Assembly: GCA_031254155.1 (NCBI GenBank)
Contig: JAIRVA010000003.1
Coordinates: 1 to 14,013, forward strand
Source: Propionibacteriaceae bacterium
GTDB lineage: Bacteria > Actinomycetota > Actinomycetes > Propionibacteriales > Propionibacteriaceae
Length of the DNA: 14,013 bases
Direction: 5' to 3'
The notes beneath the pieces were generated by a model that saw only the letters and a list, made by a program, of their open reading frames with translations, was not told the origin of the DNA and searched no databases. Position numbers and translations under genes: made by a program. Below, piece by piece: positions 7,294 through 12,923 of the stretch. How positions within the stretch are numbered: position 1 is the stretch's first letter; the number at the start of each line of letters is the position of its first letter.

Positions 7294-8202
7294 ATGACCA
7301 TCTATTGTTGGCGGTGCGGAACCCCGAATCACGATGCTGCCGTTCGCTGCGTCCACTGCGGGGAGGCTGTCGGCTCGCCCGTCCAGCGCCCCGTCCAGCC
7401 GTCCGGCGCCGGACCCCGCGTCGCCACGGTTGCCCGTTGCCCGCACTGTGGGAACGAAAACCCCGTTGACAGCGCTGTTTGTGCGCGCTGCGGGTGGGGC
7501 GCTATGGGGAACTTGGGTGGTCCGGCCGCACCGGGGTACGCCTGGGAGTCCGTGCCCGCCCAGCAATACCTTGAACCCGCGTTTAGCGACTCGTTGCCCG
7601 TGGTACGACCGGCGAAGCGTCGCGTACCCCTCCTCGCCAAGATCCTCATCCCTCTCGGGGCCGTGGTTCTCGCCGCGGTGGCCGGGTTCGGCCTGATGGC
7701 GCGGGACAATGCCGGTGGTATGACCGGGTACTCCGGGCCCGACGCCGTGCCGGCGGTGATCGACTCGAATCAAATAGTCATACCTGTTTCTGGTACTACC
7801 GGGAGCTGGAGTGTGACAATCACACCCACCAAGGGCTGGGACTGGCAATTGGACAACGACGCCGCCACCATCACCACGAGTACACCTGATTATGGTTCAT
7901 TGCGGATTGGCGTGGTTCAGGTGCCTGACAGCGATTGGAAACAGTACGCGGCGGACACCATGGCCGGGTACGAAGCCACGCTGGATAACGCCACCGGTCC
8001 GACGTCGACCGCTGTCGGCGGGCTGCCGGCGGTGGAGTACACGGCCCAGGTGGGTACGACCGAGTACCGCTACCTGTTCCTCGCCGACCCCGAGGGCGAG
8101 TTCGTTTACACGATCTTCACCGAAGCCGACCAGCCGGGGCCCAAGCCCTCGACCTCACTCGACATCCAGCAGATGATCGACTCCTTCCACCGGAACTGGT
8201 GA
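7294..8202 (+). CDS. Zinc-ribbon membrane-anchored protein
   Basis: The 302-residue protein begins with two CxxC...CxxC zinc ribbons (Cys 5, 8, 19, 22 and Cys 49, 52, 63, 66). A linker and a basic KRR precede one membrane segment (about 112-134), and an external C-terminal domain of about 165 residues has no cysteine. The topology is inside-out: ribbons in the cytoplasm, folded domain outside. The external domain (170-300, with GLPAVEYTAQVGTTEYRYLF) looks like a small beta-rich sensor or binding module of unknown family. The ATG at 7294 has AAGAGG upstream. A TAGGCT -10-like box lies at 7264-7269 without a good -35. A hairpin terminator follows. No enzyme activity is suggested. Confidence 0.85.
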   Translation: MTIYCWRCGTPNHDAAVRCVHCGEAVGSPVQRPVQPSGAGPRVATVARCPHCGNENPVDSAVCARCGWGAMGNLGGPAAPGYAWESVPAQQYLEPAFSDSLPVVRPAKRRVPLLAKILIPLGAVVLAAVAGFGLMARDNAGGMTGYSGPDAVPAVIDSNQIVIPVSGTTGSWSVTITPTKGWDWQLDNDAATITTSTPDYGSLRIGVVQVPDSDWKQYAADTMAGYEATLDNATGPTSTAVGGLPAVEYTAQVGTTEYRYLFLADPEGEFVYTIFTEADQPGPKPSTSLDIQQMIDSFHRNW

Positions 8203-8220
8203 CCGTACCCCGGTGCAGAG

Positions 8221-8279
8221 GTTTGGTACGGCTTACCTCCCGGCCTTCGGCTGTAGAGAGGTGGTAACCCATACCAAAC
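8221..8279 (+). terminator. Long hairpin terminator after the zinc-ribbon gene
   Basis: The arms 8221-8237 (GTTTGGTACGGCTTACC) and 8263-8279 (GGTAACCCATACCAAAC) pair over 17 positions with two mismatches. The loop contains CCTC/GAGG and GCCTTCGGC, which can fold further. It starts 19 bp after the stop codon. No U-run follows. Confidence 0.65.
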
Positions 8280-8315
8280 TGGCGCATGCGAGGGGGAGAG
8301 TTGCCACCTCTTCGC

Positions 8316-8420
8316 TGTCATAATGCGTGACTGTATGTTCGAGTGGCGGCAAATGTACAGTTGGCAGGCCCAAAAGTGTACATTTCCCGTCACTCGAGCC
8401 TCCGGCATCGCATTATGACA
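8316..8420. repeat. 105-nt symmetrical inverted repeat (possible MITE or structured RNA)
   Basis: Three arm pairs share one centre at 8368: TGTCATAATGCG (8316-8327) with CGCATTATGACA (8409-8420); TCGAGTG (8339-8345) with CACTCGA (8391-8397); AAATGTACA (8351-8359) with TGTACATTT (8377-8385). The internal loops between arms are equal in length on both sides (11 and 5 nt) and contain further pairs. It is AT-richer than its surroundings. TTCG flanks it on both sides (8311-8314 and 8422-8425, one base from each arm end), which may be a target duplication. No ORF is inside. Confidence 0.8.
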
Positions 8421-8424
8421 TTTC

Positions 8425-8547
8425 GGGGCCGGGGGGAGGCGGGGGAGTCGGGGGAGTTGGAGGGGCGGGGGGAACCGGGGAGTCGGGGGAGTCGGAGGGG
8501 CGGGAGGGGCCGGGGGAGTCGGCGGGCGGAGTCGGAGGAGTCGGCGG
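8425..8547 (+). repeat. G-rich degenerate GGGGGAGTC repeat, G-quadruplex potential
   Basis: Over about 120 bp the plus strand is built from variants of GGGGGAGTC and GGAGGGGC, with at least ten runs of four or more G separated by short linkers. This satisfies simple G-quadruplex patterns many times over. It lies between the 105-nt inverted repeat and the start of the Pro-rich gene, so it is in the promoter or leader of that gene. Confidence 0.75.
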
Positions 8548-8572
8548 CCCCCGTTTGTTGAGGAGCTGATGG

Positions 8573-8578
8573 TAATAT
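8573..8578 (+). promoter_or_regulatory. Possible -10 element of the Pro-rich gene
   Basis: TAATAT stands out in GC-rich sequence 33 bp before the ATG at 8612. No -35 is found at 16-18 bp; TTTGTT at 8554-8559 is too close (13 bp). The ribosome site GAGAGG is at 8601-8606. Confidence 0.3.
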
Positions 8579-8611
8579 CGACTGCGAACGCTTCGTCACA
8601 GAGAGGTGAAA

Positions 8612-9037
8612 ATGTCGGTTGATCCAGCGGATGGCGTGGGGGCGCCCGAGCGCTCGTGCCCAGCTTCTACCGATGTCTCGGGTCCTCCCTCGTCTCCTCC
8701 GCCCGGCCCCGCCGGTCTCCCGCCCATCGGCTCGCCCGACAACCCCGTACCCGTCTCCCGCCCCGCCGACTCGCCGTCCCCCGCTTACGGCCCGCATTCC
8801 GGCGCCCCACCCCTTCCCGGACCCCCGTCTGCCGCGTACCCCGTCAGCCCGCCGGGTACCCCGCCTCCCGCGACTCCACCCGTCGGCCCGCCGGGTGCCC
8901 CCGTCTCCGCCGCCCTCGCCACGTCCGCCCCGCCCGCCGGGCCTCCGCCCGGACTCCCGTACGCCGCCCCGTACCCCGGGCCTCCCTCCGCCCCGTCCCC
9001 CGCGTACCCACCCCCCGCGTACCCCGCCATGGCCTAG
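8612..9037 (+). CDS. Pro-rich N-terminal segment, ending at the internal TAG
   Basis: If the TAG is obeyed, the only product is a 141-residue, low-complexity polypeptide rich in Pro, Gly, Ala and Ser (many PPG, YPG and PAYP-like units), with no membrane segment and only one Cys. Such segments usually form the flexible cytoplasmic tail of actinobacterial one-TM proteins. On its own it is unlikely to be functional. An in-frame GTG lies two codons upstream (8606), but the ribosome site spacing favours ATG 8612. Confidence 0.5.
   Translation: MSVDPADGVGAPERSCPASTDVSGPPSSPPPGPAGLPPIGSPDNPVPVSRPADSPSPAYGPHSGAPPLPGPPSAAYPVSPPGTPPPATPPVGPPGAPVSAALATSAPPAGPPPGLPYAAPYPGPPSAPSPAYPPPAYPAMA
9035..9037 (+). 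other. In-frame amber codon interrupting the transglutaminase-like gene
   Basis: TAG lies in the context PAYPAMA-TAG-SPAQPAW. Pro/Ala-rich coding sequence continues in the same frame on both sides with no shift in base use. CAG (Gln) is the simplest ancestor. Confidence 0.8.
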
Positions 9038-9481
9038 TCCCCGGCCCAACCGGCCTGGGGACCTCCGCACTCGAACCCCCCGGAGCCCACGCCCCGCCCC
9101 CCGCGCCGAAAGCACCGTCTCGCCTGGACCCTTGCCACGCTGGTCGGCGTCCTCGTCCTCGGCCTCGTTCTCAACGGGGCGGTTTACCTCCACCGACAAG
9201 GCTGGACGGAATCGCCCCGAGGCTACACGATCGTCGAGACCGCCACCCGGTCCGCCGACGCTTCGTGGACCTTTACCCTGCCCCTCCCGGATGTCGGCAG
9301 CCTCAGCCGGACCGACTGGGCGGGTACAATTGACATTTACTCCGATCCCGCCCTGACTAGGCCCGTCACCACTTTCCACGCTTCCGCATCCCTCACCCCG
9401 CTCGGCCCGCGTCTGACGGTCTCGCCCCTGGGCCGCCTGCTCCCGGCCGTCGACAACCTGCCCCCGACTAGCAGTTATTGG

Positions 9482-11143
9482 TTGGGGAGTACGGGGTGGC
9501 CGACCGGTACCTACTACATTGCCGAGCGCCGCGACCTCCTGGGTGGCCGGCTCGACCAGCCGCGCGTCCACGTCTACACGGTCGACAATCCGGCCGCGCC
9601 CGCCGCCCCGGCCTTCACGATGGCCGTCACCGACGGCGTCCCGACCCTCACCTGGGACTCCGTCGCCGGCGCCGCCGCGTACGTCGTCCTCCAGGCAACC
9701 ACCGCCGACCCGGGGTACGAGATCATCGGGACCGCCCCGGGCGACGCCACGACCTGGTCGGCCACCGCGCAGGCTCTCGCGTACTCGAACACGCGGCAGT
9801 ACGACGAGAGCGTCACCGAAGCCAACCGCGAGTTCCGGGCGACCGGGGCCAACGGGGAGACCTGCGGGCCCCAGGACGAGACCTACCAGGGCCCGACCCC
9901 CCCGGCCTGGGACACCTCCGGCCTCGCCTACCCGGGTTTCGCGGTCGTCGCCGCCGGGACCGGGGGGAGCATCTCCCTGCCCGACGTGCAGGACGGTAAG
10001 ACTGTTATCACGGACACCCCGGTCGCGACCGCCGCGCGGACCTTCGCCGCCCAGGCCGAGGCGGCGGGCGGCGCGGCGACGTACTACCCGGATCAGTTCC
10101 CCGTGACGATGGGCGACTGTCGGACGGCGTTTTTCCCTGTCATCCCGCAAAAGCTGGTGTCGGAGGAGGGTACGACGCGGCTCACGTACGCCGTCACCGG
10201 GACTCCCCTCACTGGCACCCTCACCGGGAGTGACCCGGATACGGCGGCGCGCGTGACGGCGCTTGGCCAAGGGCTCGGGCTGACCCCGCTCGTGTCGCTC
10301 GGGACGGGCGAGGGCCTGGGCTGGTTCTCGGCCGACGAGGCCCAGCAGTACGCGCCGGGCCGGACGCCGTCCACCACCGCGCCCGACTCGCCGTACACCT
10401 GGAACGGCTCCTCCGACATGGTCAAGTACATCGCGGCGAACCTGTTCGCGGGCGAGGAAGCGATCGACATGAGCGCGTACGTGGGCGCGGCCGACCCGCT
10501 GATCCTCGACGCGGCGGCCGAGGCGGTGTACCAGAACCCGTACCTCACCGACCTCACCTTCACCCTCGGGGTGTACAACAATGTGTTGTACGCGGGGTAC
10601 ATGGAGGACGCCGCCACCCGCGCCGCCGAGGCGGCCGCGCTGAAGGCCAAGGTGGATCAGCTGGCGCTGCAGCTTGTCAACCCGGAGATGGATGACCGGG
10701 CCAAGGCCAAGGCGATCAACGATTACCTCGCGAAACACGCGGTGTACAACGACGCCGCGGCCAGTTCGGCGGCGATGGCGATGGACGCGGAGACGTACGC
10801 CGCGACGTACCGCAACTCGTGGAACGGGATCGGCGTCCTCATCGGGGGTACGGGAGTGTGCCAGTCGTACGCGGCGGCCTACAAGGCGCTGGCCGACGCC
10901 GTCGGCCTGCCGAGCGTGACGATCACGGGGTACGCCGACGACTCGGGTACCCTGCACGCCTGGAACAAGGTGTCAATCGGCGGTACGTGGTGGGTCATCG
11001 ACTCGACGTGGAACTCGAACATCTGGGAGCAGATACACGGCAACATTGAAACGTACTTCCTCTTGACCGATGCCCAGGCCGCCCGGACCCAAGTCGACGG
11101 CTTCGTGGTGGACCCGCTCATCAGTTCCTACGCCACGCCGTAG
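9482..11143 (+). CDS. Transglutaminase-like domain protein, C-terminal part of the interrupted gene
   Basis: This is the longest stretch with a permitted start (TTG 9482), giving 553 residues. It has an FN3-like module (about 40-125, with VPTLTWDSVAGAAAYVVL), a central region and a transglutaminase-like core with Cys460, His492 and Asp507 in the right order and spacing. The family includes cysteine proteases and protein cross-linking enzymes acting on surface proteins. TTG 9482 lacks a ribosome site and would omit the membrane segment encoded at about 9128-9196, so it is probably not a true start. The domain is intact; whether it is ever made depends on the TAG at 9035. A hairpin overlaps the stop codon. 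Confidence 0.7.
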   Translation: MGSTGWPTGTYYIAERRDLLGGRLDQPRVHVYTVDNPAAPAAPAFTMAVTDGVPTLTWDSVAGAAAYVVLQATTADPGYEIIGTAPGDATTWSATAQALAYSNTRQYDESVTEANREFRATGANGETCGPQDETYQGPTPPAWDTSGLAYPGFAVVAAGTGGSISLPDVQDGKTVITDTPVATAARTFAAQAEAAGGAATYYPDQFPVTMGDCRTAFFPVIPQKLVSEEGTTRLTYAVTGTPLTGTLTGSDPDTAARVTALGQGLGLTPLVSLGTGEGLGWFSADEAQQYAPGRTPSTTAPDSPYTWNGSSDMVKYIAANLFAGEEAIDMSAYVGAADPLILDAAAEAVYQNPYLTDLTFTLGVYNNVLYAGYMEDAATRAAEAAALKAKVDQLALQLVNPEMDDRAKAKAINDYLAKHAVYNDAAASSAAMAMDAETYAATYRNSWNGIGVLIGGTGVCQSYAAAYKALADAVGLPSVTITGYADDSGTLHAWNKVSIGGTWWVIDSTWNSNIWEQIHGNIETYFLLTDAQAARTQVDGFVVDPLISSYATP

Positions 11144-11151
11144 GAACTGAT
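11120..11151. terminator. Bidirectional hairpin terminator overlapping both stop codons
   Basis: ATCAGTTCCTACG (11120-11132) and CGTAGGAACTGAT (11139-11151) form a perfect 13-bp stem with a six-base loop. The plus gene ends at 11143 inside the right arm, and the convergent minus gene ends at 11151 at the arm's edge. The hairpin can serve both transcripts and is partly coding (last residues ISSYATP of the plus gene). Confidence 0.75.
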
Positions 11152-11486
11152 CAGGACACGTAGACGCGGCACCCGAGTACCCAGTCCACCAGGGAAAGTC
11201 GGGCCCAGTCGATCGTACGAGTCTGACCGGCAGTGAAGTAGTCAGGACCAGCCGCAACCCTCCCCCCTGGACATGCGCGAGAGACCCAGTATGTCTGTCC
11301 AATTGAGCAATTGTTCGTTACTTTCGGATATATGTAGGCGATGTTGGTGACGTAGCTAACTGAGGCGCTCGAGCAAGAGTACGCCGCCTCGGCGGTGGGG
11401 GTCCCGAGGGTGGTACCCGCAGCCCCGCCCACGAGCAACGCGAGGGAGATGGCCGCCGCGGTGGCGGCTTTCTTGAGGGGGTTCAC
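11151..11486 (-). CDS. Small secreted four-cysteine protein, function unknown
   Basis: The 111-residue product has a signal peptide (LKK, hydrophobic core at about 8-27, cleavage after AEA at about 34), leaving a mature protein of about 77 residues with four Cys (38, 60, 72, 106), likely two disulfides. It is rich in Tyr, Ser and Val. GTG 11486 is preceded by AAGGAG five bases upstream, and a well-formed promoter lies just behind, giving a leader of only about 25 nt. It is convergent with the transglutaminase-like gene and shares its terminator. No family is recognised. A secreted structural, inhibitory or antimicrobial peptide are all possible; nothing in the sequence decides. Confidence 0.8.
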   Translation of the reverse strand: MNPLKKAATAAAISLALLVGGAAGTTLGTPTAEAAYSCSSASVSYVTNIAYIYPKVTNNCSIGQTYWVSRACPGGRVAAGPDYFTAGQTRTIDWARLSLVDWVLGCRVYVS

Positions 11487-11518
11487 AATGACTCCTTAAG
11501 TGGTCAAATAACGCTTCC

Positions 11519-11547
11519 ACTATAGCCGGGCCGCGACAAACCCACAA
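11519..11547 (-). promoter_or_regulatory. Promoter of the small secreted protein gene at 11486
   Basis: On the minus strand, TTGTGG (11547-11542) and TATAGT (11524-11519) are spaced by 17 bp. This is one of the best sigma-70-like matches in the window. Transcription would start near 11512. Confidence 0.65.
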
Positions 11548-11580
11548 TGGGGAGAACTCCCCAAGCCGTACGTGGCCGTA

Positions 11581-11630
11581 CCCCCTCCCTCCTCTTCCCC
11601 CTCCCCTCCCCTTCCTCCCCTCCTTCTTCC
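11581..11630. repeat. 50-nt uninterrupted pyrimidine run
   Basis: All 50 bases on the plus strand are C or T (mostly CCCCT and CCTC units), so the minus strand is pure purine with many G-runs. It forms the left shoulder of the hairpin at 11610-11710. It can in principle form triplex or quadruplex DNA. Confidence 0.85.
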
Positions 11631-11710
11631 GCGAAAGCATGAAAACGCGTCAGAAACGGCCGAAAAACCTACCGTTTTCATGCTAACGCGGAGAGGAGAG
11701 CGGGGGAGCG
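11610..11710. repeat. About 100-nt imperfect hairpin in the divergent intergenic region
   Basis: AGCATGAAAACG (11636-11647) pairs perfectly with CGTTTTCATGCT (11673-11684), and CCGCG (11629-11633) with CGCGG (11687-11691), around centre 11660. Pyrimidines at 11610-11628 face purines at 11692-11710 with mostly Watson-Crick or G-U pairs. A competing left arm GAAACGG (11653-11659) could also pair with CCGTTTTC (11672-11679). It lies between divergent genes and follows neither, so it is not an ordinary terminator. A structured RNA, regulatory site or small mobile element are possible. Confidence 0.65.
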
Positions 11711-11748
11711 GCGGTTGTGTGGGATTGCGGTACGACAATCTGGGCGTT

Positions 11749-11784
11749 CGCCGGCCTTGGCCGGCGCGGGAGGGAGCGCCGGCC
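11749..11784. promoter_or_regulatory. Mutually exclusive GC hairpins upstream of the DUF2510 gene
   Basis: CGCCGGCC occurs at 11749-11756 and again at 11777-11784. The middle arm GGCCGGCGC (11759-11767) can pair with either; the second pairing is 9 bp with an 8-nt loop, the first 8 bp with almost no loop. Such switching arms suggest attenuation or simply a terminator-like barrier between divergent genes. Confidence 0.45.
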
Positions 11785-11827
11785 CAGTCGGCCGCCCCAT
11801 TCTTAGGGAATTGTGAGTGGTACCAGC

Positions 11828-11861
11828 CATAATGGAATGGGGACGTGCCCCAAGGAGGAGG
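11828..11861 (+). promoter_or_regulatory. Possible -10 and strong ribosome site of the DUF2510 gene
   Basis: CATAAT (11828-11833) is a -10 candidate; TTGTGA at 11811-11816 is only 11 bp away, so no proper -35 is found. AAGGAGGAGG (11852-11861) is a very strong ribosome site and decides the start at ATG 11869 over the in-frame GTGs at 11845 and 11863. Confidence 0.4.
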
Positions 11862-11868
11862 AGTGGCG

Positions 11869-12891
11869 ATGGCTCAGCAAGGGTGGTACTCAGATCCGGG
11901 TGGACAAGCAGGAATGTACCGGTATTGGGACGGTAGTGCCTGGTCGGACGTGGTGTCGCCGCACCCGTTGGCGGGTCCGCCGTCGCAGTACGTCGGCGCC
12001 ACAGCGCCCGCGGTCCCGGCCCAGGGGGTGACGCCGGGGGCGGCTCCGGGGTTCGACCCGACCCAGCCGCTCACCCGCGGGGCGGTGACGTACATCCCCC
12101 TCACGGACAGCCAGGGGGCCGGCCAGACGTCCGGTTCGTACGACCAATCGACCCCAGCCTCGTACCAACCCCTGAAGAAACCGCGCCGGACCGGCCTGTG
12201 GGTCACCCTCGGCGTCGGCGTCGTGGTCCTCGCGCTGATCATCTTCGGCGTCACCCGGCTGTTCAACTTGTTCAACGCTTCCAGCACCGGTGATCCCGGC
12301 GCCGGGGTGCCGGGCGCACCCGAACAGACCTGTCCCAGCCGGCAGGCCCCCGTCCGCTTCGACCACCCCAGCGACGGGCGGGTGTACGGCGGCGACCTGT
12401 CGTACCCCCGACTCGGCCGCCCCTGGAGCGCGCCAGACACGGACAACCGGGTCCCGTTCGGACGTGACGTCGCCGAGCAGGAGATCATGATCCACGAGAA
12501 TACGAGCGGCCAGGGCGATTGGGCCGGGTGGGTGGTCTCGGTCCTGGTCGGCCAACTGTACGCCGGGGACGGCTTCTACGCGCCGCAGGAGGCGTCGGAC
12601 ATTGTCAACCGGTGTATTTTTGGCGAGTTCTACGGCAATACGACGATCACGCAGGACGTCCAGCGGTCGGAGGCGTACAGCGTCGACGGGTACGACGGGT
12701 GGATCACCGAAACCAACCTGTCCTTCTCCATCCCCGGTCTGGCGACGACCTCGGAGCTGGCCATTGTCATCATCGTGGCCACGGGGGAGATGACGTCATC
12801 GATCTTCTACGCGTCGGTCCCCAACGACGCGACCCAGTACCAATCGGACGTCGACGCCGCCATCGCCGGCCTCAAGGTCACCCCGAAATAG
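11869..12891 (+). CDS. DUF2510 domain membrane-anchored protein
   Basis: The 340-residue protein opens with a DUF2510 motif (GWYSDPGG...YRYWDGSAW, residues 5-25), a short module common in actinobacterial membrane proteins. A Pro/Gly-rich linker, a basic KKPRR (103-107), one membrane segment (about 108-130) and an external domain of about 200 residues follow. That domain has two Cys (155 and 249) likely to form a disulfide, and ends with a helix-like segment typical of small extracytoplasmic modules. The ATG at 11869 is chosen for the AAGGAGGAGG site and because the DUF2510 motif starts at once. Its 3' end faces the L,D-transpeptidase gene 32 bp away. The function is unknown; it has the same plan (cytoplasmic motif, linker, TM, external domain) as the zinc-ribbon protein at 7294. 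Confidence 0.85.
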   Translation: MAQQGWYSDPGGQAGMYRYWDGSAWSDVVSPHPLAGPPSQYVGATAPAVPAQGVTPGAAPGFDPTQPLTRGAVTYIPLTDSQGAGQTSGSYDQSTPASYQPLKKPRRTGLWVTLGVGVVVLALIIFGVTRLFNLFNASSTGDPGAGVPGAPEQTCPSRQAPVRFDHPSDGRVYGGDLSYPRLGRPWSAPDTDNRVPFGRDVAEQEIMIHENTSGQGDWAGWVVSVLVGQLYAGDGFYAPQEASDIVNRCIFGEFYGNTTITQDVQRSEAYSVDGYDGWITETNLSFSIPGLATTSELAIVIIVATGEMTSSIFYASVPNDATQYQSDVDAAIAGLKVTPK

Positions 12892-12923
12892 GCACCGGTC
12901 CCCCGGGGTCCCCCGATTGGCGT

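Larger units (their letters stand above)
8612..11143 (+). pseudogene. Pro-rich, membrane-anchored transglutaminase-like protein interrupted by in-frame TAG
   Basis: One reading frame runs from ATG 8612 (ribosome site GAGAGG) to the TAG at 11141, broken only by a TAG at 9035-9037 (codon 142). Read through, it would give 843 residues: a Pro/Gly/Ala/Ser-rich cytoplasmic segment (1 to about 170), a basic PRRKHR and one membrane segment (about 173-195), a region of beta-type sequence, an FN3-like domain (about 330-415), and a transglutaminase-like core near the C-terminus (Cys750 in GVCQSY, His782 in LHAWNKV, Asp797 in WVIDSTW). All 148 codons between the TAG and position 9482 are open, and Pro-rich sequence continues directly after it. 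A single CAG to TAG change explains the break. There is no ATG, GTG or TTG in frame between the TAG and 9482. Alternatives are readthrough, a suppressor tRNA or a sequencing error. Confidence 0.75.

Noticed and set aside
6079..7848. 589-codon minus-strand ORF
   Set aside because: Runs antisense to the VTT-like and zinc-ribbon genes, Arg/Gly/Pro-rich, no motif; caused by high GC.
8390..10957. 855-codon minus-strand ORF opposite the transglutaminase-like gene
   Set aside because: Arg/Gly-rich antisense shadow. The plus strand has a clear C-H-D triad, membrane segment and ribosome site; the minus frame has none.
12892..12923. Terminator between the convergent DUF2510 and L,D-transpeptidase genes
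   Set aside because: The sequence is a 10-bp direct repeat (GGTCCCCCGG then GGTCCCCCGA), not a usable inverted repeat; CCCCGGGG alone cannot form a proper loop.
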